Shown one piece after another: positions 13,701-26,229 of a stretch of DNA of 64,000 bases. Positions within the stretch are counted from its first letter, which is position 1. Every line of letters begins with the position of its first letter. A program made the translations under genes and the position numbers. The stretch comes from Fasciolopsis buskii. Taxonomy: Eukaryota; Platyhelminthes; Trematoda; Plagiorchiida; Fasciolidae. Location: NCBI GenBank assembly GCA_008360955.1, contig LUCM01011156.1, positions 261,558 to 325,557 of the forward strand. The letters run 5' to 3'. The notes under the pieces are model-generated. The model saw only the letters and a program-made list of their open reading frames with translations. It was not told the DNA's origin and searched no databases.

Positions 13701-16700
13701 TGTTGCCAAACAACTAACGACTTCAAATAAGGTTTGGATGGTAACCAACCAAGAACAACATCGCACGGCAATCACAAGAGGTTGATTTGGCACGGTTGGC
13801 ATGATCGTATTAAACGTCCGATTCCATTTTGCAGGTAATAACACCTTGTGTTGAGGATAACAAATTAATTCGGTATATACTTTACTGAAGGAGCCATAAA
13901 TGCCTGCTTCGATGAAGAGGCAAAATAAGCAGACGAACTGGTCAGGACTGAAAGGTAATTTGGCTTTCTAGGAGTTTGCATTGATGCACTTAAGTTATTT
14001 AAAGTCACAAGTTGAATTCTAAACTGACAAAGAATAATGAGAAACTTCGAGCTAAGGAAGTAAGAGATAAACGGAATTAACGGACCATTTAATGAGAGCT
14101 ACAAGTTTAGTCTGGTAATAGAAAGGGACAAAGTTTTCTGGGAATAAAAGTTAATGACCATAAAAGCTGTCTGACTGTTGGAAAACTAATAACACCCGAT
14201 CTACATAAAATAGGCATTTTATAACAACTAAAATTATTCAGCCACATCCCGGAAATCTGGATCAAAGCATCTGATACCAAAAACGTCATAACTGGTACGC
14301 TGACAAAAATCCTAAAGAGACGAAAATCTGTTCAACTACCTTATTGGCATCTCGCGGTCAAGTATACAGTTGCGTACTTGTGAACAGAAGTGTGAAGCAA
14401 CTCAGCGCAACGATGACCCGTTGTACCCCTTAAAGTCCATACAAAAATGCACCTCTGTGAGAACACTTCAAGTACGGATTTTACAAATTCACGATTTTCT
14501 TTGTGCTACTTGCTTGGTTTTGCCTGCGGTACTGGACACGATAATGAGGATTTCTCGTTATCTCTAATTTGCCGCTGGTTGGTTAGCGTTTCTCAGTCAC
14601 GACATACACTATTTCCCACATTAGTTCGGAATTATATAAAAAATATTGGAATCTTTGTCAATACACCCGGATTCGAGTGTGAACATTATTTTGTTCCCCT
14701 GGACTTCTCAAGAGTACATCTGCTGTCAGACTGCAAATGAACTACTAGATGATCACAGCACCTGCAGAACGTACCCACGAAAGTCTCCATCTAAGAAGAA
14801 CTGTGTTTCACACCCACGCAAGCGAAATCTCATTAAGTCAGGTGGGCGACATTTTCGATTAGTTTTTGAAAAAATTCAGAATCACTTTGACATCATTCAG
14901 AAATAATGTAAGGGGTTGCATGCTTTTTCGTATTACTCAGAAGGGTGCCGCTCGTTGCCGCGACGTATAATCTGCATGCTTCGTTTCATGTCATTTTCAT
15001 TTTTCTCTGTTGGACCACTTGGCCAAACGTTGTAGTTTACTTACTTTAGAGTTCGTTTGACAAAATCTGTAGGTACAAGCTTTTCGTGAACTTTCCCCAG
15101 TTTTCTGATTTATTGAAAGACTTGTTTTCTGTTCACGTGTACACTTAAATGGAAGAGCAAATTAAAAATTTTTCTAGTAGATCTGTAACCAGGGATCAAA
15201 TCTCAACAGGAACAAAATAGTTTACATGGACACCAATGTTCAACCGATATTTATGATTGGCAGTCTAACGTTTACGGAAACGGTTCGTTTATTAGATCAG
15301 ATTTTGGTAGTTCCCTTCAAGCTTGATGTGACTTATCTTTCTGCCAAATTGGTTTTCAAATTCCACAATGTATAGTTATAAGTCCTGCATTTCATTTTGC
15401 TATCCCTAAACACTCCCAACTACGAGGTTTGCACGTGTTCACTGATGAAGCTCACATCGTTTAAGATCATTTATTGGGAGGAGTTAGTATCAATGACAAA
15501 GCACGAGAGTAGAATACGAGGCGATATAATATACTCCACGATATTTCACTAATCTAAAAAACCATGATTCGATTGCTTGGAAGAATTCCAAACGGATGGA
15601 TATAGTTTGAGACAATGCGGAGAAAACGGATTCCTTCTTTTCAGGGCTCCTTTTACTCACAGTACACCTGTAAAATAGTGCGTTGGTTCGGGAATGATTT
15701 CCTGTTAGACTGCTCGTCTCGTGGTGAGGGAGTAGAGTCAGCCCAGTCTATTTTTCTGTTGCACTCAAATTGGAATACCTATTCTCCAAAGGGTGTGTAT
15801 TTTTTTAACTTGCGACATAAATGCAAAAGAACCTATATTTAACTGTGAGAACGCAATTGCAATGAGGTACTCCGTTCGTTTGGGAAATAACCTATCTTTT
15901 CAGGAGATTTTCATTTAGGTTTCGTTAGCATCATTGGTTGTGGTCTGCCCCACTCCGTCCGGGCGTGACGCTCGCTTTTCACAAACAATGAATAATTCAT
16001 CCACTACCAGGTAGGAACACAAACCTTGCGTGTTTGGGAAATTTATCTCATTTTTTCCAACTGTAGACAGTCATTCTTTTGTTATATCATGCGTGGAATA
16101 TCGACCCTGATCAAAACACAAAATTCGGTGACGATATACTTCAGATCAATAACAGGATATCTGCCTCGTCATAAGCGAATGAAGGGAAATTTCCAGCTCT
16201 ATTTCACACTTAAATGCACTCGTTTAACTAACGTTTATTACGGCTCATGAAAACCCAGGTGTTGTAGGCATAAAATAATTTCCAGAAAACCCGCTACATT
16301 CGGTTTGTTTGATTTTGCTACCCTCTGGGATTGAATGAGTTCAGTTTTACAAGGACATCGAATAGCGAAACGAACGGGACGAACAACTATATGGCCTAGA
16401 CTCCGTCAAATCCTATAGCCTCCATGCACTTCCCATTCTCCCAAATCTACTAGGCCTATTCCGTTTGTGAGGCAGCTAGTGCCGGTAGACAGAGCACCTT
16501 CAAGGCACTCTTGGTTGTTTATTATTAGAAAATCTTTCACCTTTGGAACAATGAAGTGGCTGGATCTACTTGTACCCACATACAGGTGTACACATAAATA
16601 GATATTTATATCATCCATAAGATAGAAAGACTAACAAATGCACATTCTTTGTCTCACATAAAAACATCAAAGCAGTGAGACAATTGAGTAGATAGGAATG

Positions 16701-17640
16701 AAACTATCCTCACGAACTGCAGTCCAATTCGGAAAATCTTTGCCAAAACTTGTAAGGTAAATCAATAACCGGCATCCCTTTTTGTCTCATTAATGCGACT
16801 GGTTATGCCAGAAACGCGAAGTATGCCAGGCACCTGCCTTGCCTCAAAATGTTACACACATTCCACGAATAGACGATTGTTTATTTGTAGCGTTTTCACG
16901 TTAGACTATGTGCAGTTTATGAGGCAGGTCAGCATAATGCAACGATAAATTGCAAACTTCATCACCGGTCTGAGTTCAAAACAACGACAGTTGCAACAGG
17001 ATTCATCCCAAAGACAAACGCTAATACAGAACGAATAATTAGGGGGCGGAAACTGTAGCCCCGGAGCTCGATCACAACGGTTCAGTGAACATTATACGCT
17101 CACCTACCTCCGTTAAAAACTGCACAACAACCTCCAAAAGCGCCCTACGCCCTTCTTGATGGGATTGTGGCTATTCGCCTCTTACCATATAGCGCCTTCT
17201 AATGTGTCATTTCCCGTTCGTCGTTACGCATTCCTTCTCACCAATCATCCAGTTGCACAGATTACAAAATATGCTACGGTTAGAGATGATAATACGCTTT
17301 CAGTAAGACTAATCATTGTAAAGCAAAATCAGAACTTTTAGGTGTGATCAGTAGGTTTTGCCAAAATAGGTAAAAACGAGATTTGTGAACCATCTGGATA
17401 ACAGCAAATACCGGAGTTGTTTCTCCATATAGCAAGTACATTTCCGCCATACGAATTCCGCTGCCTGCGTCAAATTTATAATGCACTTCTGTTCCCCCCA
17501 CAGTTCTAAGTCTAATGCTTTCGGCTGAAAAAGAACCCATCTGCAATCGCTTTTGACTAATTGCAACCCATTTTACCGACATTCGAATCCCTAATTGTTT
17601 ACGATCCAAAGACAAGGACTGACATGAAAAAACCAATGTA
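10800..17640. other. Gene-free stretch, nothing assigned
   Basis: I found no coding exon, RNA gene or recognisable transposon in this interval. The frames at 14447-14906 and 17313-17636 are noise-length and show no domain signature. Confidence 0.5.
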
Positions 17641-17792
17641 TTTGGATGAAGGCGAACTGCGCAAAGACAGATAGGTCACACAATCACCAGTATTTCATTT
17701 AACAATAGTGATGCACCAATATTTCACAACCGACAACCCGTCACCCATCACAACCTCCGAAATACTTTACCCATGCATTAAACAGTCTCCAC

Positions 17793-19280
17793 TTATACCA
17801 CACCTCCGAACCAGTTAATGAATGCAGCCACATTGGTGTACACGCCTGGTTGATGCGGTCGTGCACAATCGCTACCCCAGCTAACAATCCCTGATTGCAC
17901 AGTTTGACCACCAACGTGACAGAGCAACGGTCCCCCACTGTCACCCTGGCATGCATCAATTCCGCCTTGTTCGTAGCCAGCACAAAAGCTTGCTGGTGTC
18001 AGTGTCCCGTACCATGACCGACAAAGATTGTAGTCAATAACTGGGAGATTAGCTTGCCGAAGAAGATCATTGGATCCCGTGTTACGTGTATCACCCCAAC
18101 CGCCAACAAGACACGGAGTATTCGCCGTAAGCGCTAGAGCCAAATTGGGATCGCGTACAACCGGAGCTAATCTGACGAAACCAGTTGTCAGGTCTGCTGG
18201 CGTGGCCAGTTGGAGTAGGGCGATATCGTTCACTATCCGAATCGGATCGTAATTTGGATGAATATAAATCTGAGCTACTCGAACTCTTTGCACCTCCGCA
18301 CCACCTTGGTCTTTGTAATAACGGCCTAGATCAATAAACCACTGAGAAGGATAAGGCATTGGTTGCACACAGTGCGCAGCGGTCATCACCCACTGAGGAC
18401 TGACTAAACTGCCACCACACACGTGGCCACCGTTCGCAGCCAGACGGAGAGAAATGATGAATGGCCAAGCTCCTTGTGCTGCTGGTTGTCCATTTACGAC
18501 ACGACTCCAATCATCAAGATCATCTGAAACAGCAGCTCGGCGAAAACGGTTTTGCATACGTGGGGTCGGCTGAGAAAGAACCCGAGCCTTCAAACAACCT
18601 TGTTCATCACTTCCATTTGGGCAGTCATCAAAGCCGTCGCACCGCCACTGCTTTAACACGCATACATTTGATTGCTTCTTTTGGCTTGGGCATAGCCACT
18701 CGTAAAATGGATCACATTTGTCCCTTTCGGATTGTCCAAAAGCAGCGGATTCAGTTGCTAGCAAACCATCTGCAACTTCCCGATCAATAATTGCGTACCT
18801 CAAACGGAATCCTTTATGCTGATGAGAACTTTTAGCTTTAAATATTAGCAGAAGGCGGTTATGTGGCGTAATGAAACGAAACCACTGACTACCGCAAGTA
18901 GGTCCATTACCAACAGGAATCGTGAAATCTTCCTCAATTTTCGTTTGATTCCCAGGTGCCCTGCGCTGATCTGCCTCGAAAGCCTCCAGTGAATCCGTAG
19001 TACAGTTGGGCTCCGCATTTGCTAAGTCAAACTGTATAGGCTGTACTAAAATCCCGTGTCCTGGAGGCACATGAAGTAACCAGAAGCATTTCATTGGTCC
19101 ATATAACTTATTCGAACCGTAACCTCTGTGCGAGTCCAGATTTCCGTTTGGTTGAAACGAAAGCATTCCATCACTGCATTCTGCATGCTGCTCCGTAAAA
19201 TCAGCCATATTACCGTTTAACGATAACAAATACATGGCAGCCACTAACCACATATTTCTGAAGAATGAGTAGGACATCAT
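17793..19280 (-). CDS. Secreted CUB-LDLa-trypsin serine protease
   Basis: This single uninterrupted frame encodes about 495 residues. The frame opens further upstream, but the codon there is TTG; the first ATGs are at 19280 and 19277, so I start at 19280. Order of parts: a hydrophobic signal peptide (about 1-26), a CUB-like domain (about 35-165), one LDL-receptor class A module with the [13 protein letters not shown] calcium cage (about 189-229), a linker, and an S1 trypsin domain (261-495). The activation site is R260-V261 (SRVVNG). The catalytic triad is His303 (TAAHC), Asp352 (NDIALL) and Ser448 (GDSGGP). Asp442, six residues before the serine, lines the primary pocket, with glycines at the other pocket positions, so cleavage after Lys/Arg is predicted. 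The layout resembles enteropeptidase- and kallikrein-like proteases without a membrane anchor. It is likely secreted from gut or tegument; the biological substrate cannot be read from sequence. The lack of introns is unusual but nothing looks broken. Confidence 0.93.
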   Translation of the reverse strand: MMSYSFFRNMWLVAAMYLLSLNGNMADFTEQHAECSDGMLSFQPNGNLDSHRGYGSNKLYGPMKCFWLLHVPPGHGILVQPIQFDLANAEPNCTTDSLEAFEADQRRAPGNQTKIEEDFTIPVGNGPTCGSQWFRFITPHNRLLLIFKAKSSHQHKGFRLRYAIIDREVADGLLATESAAFGQSERDKCDPFYEWLCPSQKKQSNVCVLKQWRCDGFDDCPNGSDEQGCLKARVLSQPTPRMQNRFRRAAVSDDLDDWSRVVNGQPAAQGAWPFIISLRLAANGGHVCGGSLVSPQWVMTAAHCVQPMPYPSQWFIDLGRYYKDQGGAEVQRVRVAQIYIHPNYDPIRIVNDIALLQLATPADLTTGFVRLAPVVRDPNLALALTANTPCLVGGWGDTRNTGSNDLLRQANLPVIDYNLCRSWYGTLTPASFCAGYEQGGIDACQGDSGGPLLCHVGGQTVQSGIVSWGSDCARPHQPGVYTNVAAFINWFGGVV

Positions 19281-19308
19281 TGATATGAAATGAATCAACT
19301 TCAGCGTC

Positions 19309-19316
19309 TATATATA
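19309..19316 (-). promoter_or_regulatory. TATA box of the protease gene
   Basis: TATATATA lies 29-36 bases upstream of the ATG at 19280, in an otherwise TATA-free 100 bases. With usual TATA-to-start spacing, transcription would begin only a few bases before this ATG, giving a very short leader. That agrees with the ATG choice and argues against the upstream TTG. Chance occurrence in AT-rich DNA cannot be excluded. Confidence 0.5.
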
Positions 19317-19329
19317 GTTCTCCTTTTTC

Positions 19330-22300
19330 CCGAGTACTTGCAGTGGTAGTCTAACTTCTCAAGGTGCCTGTGATTGGCACCGTAATGCAAACATGAAACG
19401 TTAGTTAATCCGTCAACTTATCTACTTACGTGTGCCAATCATGTGTTGAAGAAGTTCAAGCTAAAGGTAACTGGTCCGGAATAATCCTAATTGATGGGTG
19501 GACTGATCACCCAATGAAATCTGCAATAAAAGATGCGCTAAATCTCTGAAATTCAGCTAGGTGATCTTTATTGACAGGTACTAAAATTTTTGTCGACTTT
19601 TCAGAGTAATTTTAAGTGAATCAAAGGTTCAAAAGAAAAGGTTTCCAACCAAAATTTCTGTAGAAGCCCAGCGTCTTGCTCCTTGTGAAATGAGGTCGTT
19701 GGTAAGATTTTCCTGTTTTAAACAGTGGCAACAAAAATCCAAAAAAAACTCTGTTAAAATAGACACTTGCAAGCGGCATGCCTGTATTTTACTAACAGAA
19801 TGACAGACGTTGGTAGGAAGTCCAGAATTACTCCGCAGTTTAAATGGGAACAATGCGATTGAGAGATTCAAAGATCTGACAACTGGTTGACAATTCTAAA
19901 CAAAGCTGCGAGTTTCTCACCCTTGGCCAGTCTAATATGGCAGACTAGTAGACCTAGAAAGATTATAGCAGCTACGATCTAGGTTCGGATAGCTGCACAA
20001 AGATGGACTGGCTGTACCTTAAGCGAATATATCACACGAATTGTGTGGTTCACTAAAGCGATTCTGTAGCCTAGTTATCTTAGCAATAGCTATATTGTCG
20101 GAGAATAAATGCAAGCATTATCTCCATTTTAAACTGCTCAAGCGGTTTCGTTGTTACAGAGCAACAGCAGAAGATTGGTAAGCTAGATTCAGGGATTAAA
20201 GGAATGGCCAGGTTGCGGAATGACGGAAACACTAGCAGAGCACGTGACATTTGAACCCAGCAAATGCTTCCATGAGAAGGCAAAAGACTTGCGATGTGTT
20301 ACGGTATTGCTCTGTTGTTTACAAACTACTCCGGTGAATTTCGGTACTAGTTTAATCCAGTTTCCACCAGTGCGATTACTGATTTGACATATTTGACTTT
20401 CATGGACCCATTTCGTGTGTACGTTTGATGCCAGCTAGAGCTGAAGACGATTGGTATTTGAAACACAACCGCATTTGTTAAAATCTGTCAAAACCAAACT
20501 TTGCAGTGTCCTCAAATGTTCGATGATAAAGCTCCATAGTGGTTATTCCTGCTTCTTTGCAAAGTCAGACAAATGCTTTCGTTCCGCTTACCTTCAAAAT
20601 ATAGAAGTATAAAATGCATTGTTTGTTTGCGCTACTTTTGTGCCCAAAATCAAATCACTTTCAAAAGATCGATATTTCAAATTATAATATTAGCTACGCT
20701 GTTTAAGTACCATTGACTAATTTCGCTTCTATTCTAGCTGCCTTTCGTAAATTAGCTTTGTTAACTGCAAATTGCATTACGCAATCTAAAACCATTTACA
20801 AAAAAGCCAAGATTTTCCCGGACTAGGCACACAGCGTCTGGTATTGGGATAAGAAAAAGGCCGAATAGGCCAAATGTAGAACCTGCTGTCAAAAAATCTT
20901 TCCTGAAAAATTTCTGATGTTTGCCTCGGTTGAAAGTGTTCGCAAGTACAATTTAGGATAAACTTCAAAAACTTTGGTGGTAGAGTCATAAATTTTTTGA
21001 AAAGTCTGCTGCCTGTTATCAGGTGTCTGAACCTTCACTAACAATTTTATGGTTTAATGAATAGGCGTGACTTTTGTGAAACATTGCGTCGCATCATTTT
21101 AAATCACCTTGTCATGCACTGCCACCAAGTCAAAAGACGAATATAGTCAATTAATATTTGTCGACAAGGTCATCGAAGACCACATCAGACGATGGCTTGG
21201 TTTTGCCTCACAGTTCGTGAGAGAATGGGGTCCGGATTGCCTAGACTAATACAGGTGTAATAGAACCTAATTACTGATTTATCCGGCACATGTACCTGGG
21301 TGTTTTAATGGCATGTGCACTGCTCTATTGCCCGTGAATCTTTCGTTCAACGATCTAATCAACGTGAGTAATAATCAGACTACTTACTACTTGTTTTTAT
21401 CTAACATATTTCATAAAGGTTCTGTGAAGATTAAGTGCGCAGTTCAAGCAATTTCCAATAAAGTTATCGGGGAAACGAGGACAGAATTAAATCGTTGATA
21501 ATATTTTATTGCATGGTCATGATTGTAGATCGAACCGTTTTCGGGATTGCACACACTTCGGATGTTTTCATCGTAGGGGTTGGTGCTGAGATCCTACGGT
21601 TTGCATCCCCAGCCAAAGTTAGTTCGTCAACTGGTCTGGTAACGAAGCGTTCGCGATCGAATGCCAAGTTTGTACGATAACCACCAAACTTAACTACCAG
21701 CAACACCAATTTGGAGGACACTTTTTTGCACTTTTGGGGTAATGTTTTCCGAAGATCGCAGGAGTAGCACAAGCATACTTTTTGAAACCTTGCATAAATC
21801 ATTAGGCTGGAAGTTGTGAACTACAGTTTCTTGACCGACGAATCGGATATGGTTGTGTACATGGTGGAGGTTAGATGCGATTCTCATTGGGTTTTAGTTC
21901 GTCGTGCTGTCTGATCTTACTACCCATTTCAGGTGCGATTAGTTATGACCCTCAGCAAAACAATGATGCTACTAAAGTCAACTAGGGCTAATTATATCAG
22001 CGGAACGTCATTTGTCGAGCGATCTGTTAATGACGGGTTTATTCAAAAACCCACCGTCCCTTACAGTCAGTTCGAAAAAAAGTAATCAGCCAAAAACAAT
22101 GGTCGAGTAGATAACTTTGGCAAAGTTTGTTTCTCTGATAGCCTAATGGGGTCGAGCAAGCGAATAATCAAACGATTAGCGAGCACATCTGCCTTATCAC
22201 ACTACCGTTCCCTGGAGAAAGAAAACTGTTCTTTTTCACTCCTCCGCACTGATACGGTGGGCGACAAAAACAAGTTGATTCGTTCCTGCTATCCCGGGAG

Positions 22301-22550
22301 TTCTGTTAATGAACACTTCGTGGTACATCTATCCGTAAGTAAAAAACATGCTTTCCATTTGGATCTAAGCAGATTTAAAAGGAGTTTACTTTTAAGCACA
22401 TAGATGAGTTTCATGTCAGTGGCAGTACTCTCGAAACATTAATGTAAAGATTCTAACAGTTCTGATCAAATGATGAAAAAGCGTGACAAATCTTGTTCTC
22501 ATGAAGTTATTCGTCATGTGACATCAACGCCCCATTCACCATTAAGGAAC
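19330..22550. other. Gene-free stretch, nothing assigned
   Basis: This is upstream of the protease gene. Only short unassigned frames occur and no transposon or RNA gene could be supported. Confidence 0.5.
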
Positions 22551-22659
22551 CATAGAAGTGGTCGATCACTTGCGCCAGCCGCCCGTGGTCGCGCAAACCT
22601 ATGACGGATAGGTGCAACATGATCATGTGGTGAAGTTCAACAAACCGTTGACAGCGTGC

Positions 22660-22805
22660 CCTGTAGCATAGTGGCTAAGGGGTTCGCCTAAATAGTCCCG
22701 GGTTTCTGTCCCAGTTCGGGCTCGGTGAACATACACTGCTGATGTTTCCCACAAGAATGAAGCAGCTGTACAGTGCTTCCATGGCTGGTTAAACTTCAAT
22801 ACTAA
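22660..22805 (+). mobile_element. tRNA-headed SINE with hammerhead-like tail
   Basis: The head reads like a degenerate tRNA: tagcatagtggctaagg as A box, then cccgggtttctgtccc and ttcgggctcggtg where the T-arm would be. It is followed by ctgctgatg, then gaatgaagc, then cagtgcttcc and a tail ending near ttaaacttcaat. This order matches tRNA-derived fluke SINEs of the Sm-alpha type, which carry a hammerhead ribozyme after the tRNA-like promoter. The conserved core here is altered (GAAA has become GAAG and the CUGANGA box is followed by the wrong bases), so self-cleavage is unlikely. The copy is not a functional tRNA gene. Confidence 0.6.
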
Positions 22806-22809
22806 GTAG

Positions 22810-24950
22810 CGAATTATTTCTTGAAAATCTTGCTCTATCTAAAGGCTATTGTTGAGAAGTGTGGCAAGTTAAATTGGATGACACCGGTCTTAGTGAATAG
22901 AAACACGAACTTAAATCAGTTGGCTCCAGTTTGTCAAAATGAACCCCGTAAATTTTTCAAAGTTGACTTTTGTCTATTGCTCGTCATCACTGAAGACTTC
23001 TAAAATCGTAGTCGTTTACATTTATTCACTGCGCTGACCTGGTAAAGTTTCTGAAGCACCATTCATTTATTTCTGAGACGTGTTTCTAATACTTCCTCTC
23101 ATCCAGAATAGAATGCTGCACCGACCCATTCACACTTAGGTGGAGTATGAAAGAAATTTCACAGAGCAAAACGAACCGACTGCAGCAAAACATCTCCAGC
23201 GGTGGATTTAATTGCAGTTATGCTAAAAGCATTTCCTTTTGTATTTTTAATTGGGAATGAACATCTAACGACCACGTCATTGTGAGTTACCAATGTAAGC
23301 ACTTCATACATTCTACGGAAAAATGGCTGCTCCCTAATTTCACTCTTTTACTACCGGGCAAGCATAAACAGTTGATAAACTCAACTGGTCACGGGTAATT
23401 TTCTGACATTTTGGAACCGTTAGTGTTTAGCGGGTTCGTTGGAAACCCACAGGAACGAGGCGCAACTTTTTGCATCTGAACAGCTTGCAGACTGTTCCTT
23501 ACTATCTTTTGCCCACTAACTCCTATTCGGGTGCACTGATTTCCTTTCTTGTTCGGGGTGTTTATGATCGTGCATAAATTTTCAGTACAGTCTAGGCCGA
23601 CGGTCGTAAACACGTATTTCGGAATCGTTTGTGTTCTTCCCCTCTTTCTGAATTTCAGAACCAGATATGTCGCCAAAATCGGGGCTTTCGGAAATCCATT
23701 ACCTACATAAAATTTATAAACTATCTAAACCGCTCATATGTTTTGAGTTGATTAACTACTTCAAAATAGGTTGGTCAATAATGTGACAATTAGCTGCGAG
23801 GAAGTCACTTTTATTTTCTTACTGGCGAAAGATTGCTTCTGTCGATTATATCTGTCGGACTACCCGGTGCGCCCAAAGTGCAACTTAGAAGGAAAAGTTT
23901 CTTTTTGCTTTCCAAATACCATTCCGGAAAGCAGATTGGAGGCTGAATTGGGAGAAAATCTCACCCTCTAATGCAGGGTGGACTCCGGACCCAGTAATGT
24001 GTACCGTAAACAAAAGATACCTCAAGTTGTTAATAGTAGTTTGAGTACTGGCATCAAAAAGTGAATTGCTGTGTAATTTAAGAACTAAAACTAATGAGAA
24101 CGCATCAGTAATCCAGATTTTCATTAGTCTAGACTATTCAGCTGCAATAGTTTTCGGGTGTTCCGTATATTATTGTCCACATCTTCTATAAAAGGAAAGT
24201 GGAAAGAACTGTACAGATTTCAGAAACTATTCCGTTTCTAATGGCTAATGACAGGCTCTTGCGTAAGTGTTAGAGAAAAAGGAGTGCATTTCACTTAATG
24301 ATCTTCGAATAAATTTTCGATAGCATGTTACCATAACGATTTGCCGTGCCAGTTAAACTAATCAACCGTCGTAACTCCGTAGCATTCCAAACAGGCATCA
24401 TTTGTGACTTGCTAAAGTGTCCCAAAATGATTCGGAAAACCGGAGCCTAAAATGTCATATATATATATATATATAATGCTTGAGTAAGTTGAAATGGTAT
24501 CCACCAGCTTGGTGATTCCGATTTACTAGAAAAAATTTATACTGAATGAACAGGCCCGAATCTTTTGGAAATGTTACTTAAAATCAGCCGGCAGAGGTTT
24601 CCCATTTTTGATCCCAAACCGTAGAGGATTTCCTAAAGTTGAGATAACCAACCCCTTATCGAAGTCTATCTGAAATGGTTCCACATAAGTTATTTTTAGG
24701 CAAATGAAAGAACTTTGTCTTCCAAGGGTAGAATCTGTTACATCTAACGTTCACCTGATGGCTCTGCCTTCATTAAGAAGAATGCTCATCTTCAAAGGTT
24801 GGTAATTCTCAGTACTTGTTGCAGTTACACTTTTTTCCTCCGGAGATCTTCATTTGCACTCTAGTCCCTAGGGAAGTCATCTAATGTTCAGCTTAATGAC
24901 ATCAATTCAAATTTCTTTCGTCAGTTTTCACGATTTCGGTGAAGAAAACC
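22810..24950. other. Gene-free stretch with a (TA)n tract
   Basis: The only structured element is a (TA)n run at about 24457-24475. No coding exon was supported. Confidence 0.5.
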
Positions 24951-24984
24951 ATGAATATTTCAAATCATTTTCGGATTCCGAGAG

Positions 24985-25260
24985 ATGCTCATTCTCGGAA
25001 TGTCCATTCTACCGTTGGTAGTACAAGTCTTTCCCTATGCAAAAAGTCGCAGACGATGGGGTCGCAAACTAATGCCGTACGTCCCACCTCATTTGCCTGC
25101 GCTGTCGCGACGCCCACGGAGGTTTGTGACAGATGCCACTCAGTTTAGCAGTCCATATGATGAAATAGCATCTTTACTGAATGATAATAATAGCCCCTTA
25201 TATTATGCCACAGGAATGGGTATCACAATTACCAGACACACCAAAGCAAAGGAATGTAGT
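24985..25260 (+). CDS. Candidate secreted-peptide exon, unassigned
   Basis: An ATG at 24985 opens a frame of up to 134 codons, but the last third runs into TA-rich DNA, so a real exon would end before about 25260. The first 19 residues (MLILGMSILPLVVQVFPYA) look like a cleavable signal peptide. They are followed by a basic stretch with several possible convertase sites (KSRRR, GRK, RRPRR) separating a short proline-rich peptide (LMPYVPPHLPALS). The interval is less AT-rich than its surroundings. The layout is that of a small prohormone, but no peptide family is recognised, no clear donor follows, and chance remains quite possible. Confidence 0.25.
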
Positions 25261-25301
25261 GAAATTACTAATCATAGAAGGCATTATTTTTTACTATACA
25301 T

Positions 25302-25331
25302 GTATACATATATATATAAATATATAATCTC
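25302..25331. repeat. TA-rich simple repeat
   Basis: An imperfect (TA)n tract interrupted by single bases, following the candidate frame at 24985. Confidence 0.7.
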
Positions 25332-25929
25332 TTCTTCTGCCAGCGAAGTCCCCTTTGCGCAATGGGGCGTTGAAAAGTTTTGTAATTGAGCAGCTGGATG
25401 TCGGAGGTACTGTTACGTGAAGCTGTGTAGCAAAACAGGCCTAGTGTTTACATCCTATTCGCCCTAGTTCTTGGACAGAATAACCATTTTTCAAAAGCTA
25501 AAAATCTAATCATCGTGGCCATGCGTAGTTAAAATGATCATTCAATTTCACTGTCTAAAAAGTAACTTCAGTCTTTAACTGGTTCTTTCTACTTGAGTGA
25601 ATACATCTTTGTTTGATTGAAATAACGGAGTGATTTTTCAGGAACCATTTGAATGGACTTTATTAAAAGGCTGTATCTGTTGGGGATTACTGCCTAGATA
25701 GCTCATGTACTGATAACAACGCCTCAGAGTACGAGTAGTTGTTTCCAATGAGTTATGTTCTTGCATTCAAGGTTCTCAAGGATAAATTGGACAGTTGTTT
25801 TGGTCAACTACTCAATCACAGCTCTTTTATCACTGCCGGTTAGTCAGCTTTACTAGTGAGCTGGTGGTGAATCGAAAATCATGGAAGTTGCATTGTCATT
25901 ACACATCCAGGCGATAGATTACAAGTCTT

Positions 25930-26120
25930 CAAGGTCTTGAAAATTCATGTTGGTTGTAGCCCGCCTTCTCCACAGCCCGTCTATCGTCTCCGTTGGCGCA
26001 TAAACACCTCTGATCATTCATAATTGTCGGGACTTTATGAAAGGCTTCCCAGTTTCGTCGCTCAGTTTTGCATCTTCGTAACAGCAGTCTTCAGTCCAAC
26101 CACTGGTCAGTTCATTCATC
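25930..26120 (-). mobile_element. Small RTE-type endonuclease fragment
   Basis: The minus strand reads GVYAPTETIDGLW around 25960-26007, the conserved block that follows the second strand of RTE-type endonucleases. No neighbouring block is intact, so this is a short decayed piece. The call rests on this one motif. Confidence 0.4.
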
Positions 26121-26201
26121 CATACGATTCACGTGAAGAAACTGCAAAAGCGTAAACAGAGTTCCGGAATGCGATAATTATAACGTGACAGACGGCGTGA
26201 G

Positions 26202-26225
26202 GCATTGCATTGTACAATGCAATGC
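26202..26225. repeat. 24-bp perfect palindrome
   Basis: gcattgcattgt is followed immediately by its exact reverse complement, giving 12-base arms with no loop. No gene or element edge is seen at this point. Confidence 0.85.
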
Positions 26226-26229
26226 TTCC

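Noticed and set aside
15615..15842. 75-codon plus-strand frame with a moderate composition
   Set aside because: No motif, no splice context, length within noise.
19281..19298. Six extra N-terminal codons of the protease frame
   Set aside because: They start from TTG, not ATG, and lie at or before the transcription start predicted from the TATA box.
22660..22735. Possible tRNA gene on the plus strand
   Set aside because: The T-arm is degenerate and the sequence continues into a SINE-like tail with a hammerhead-like core.
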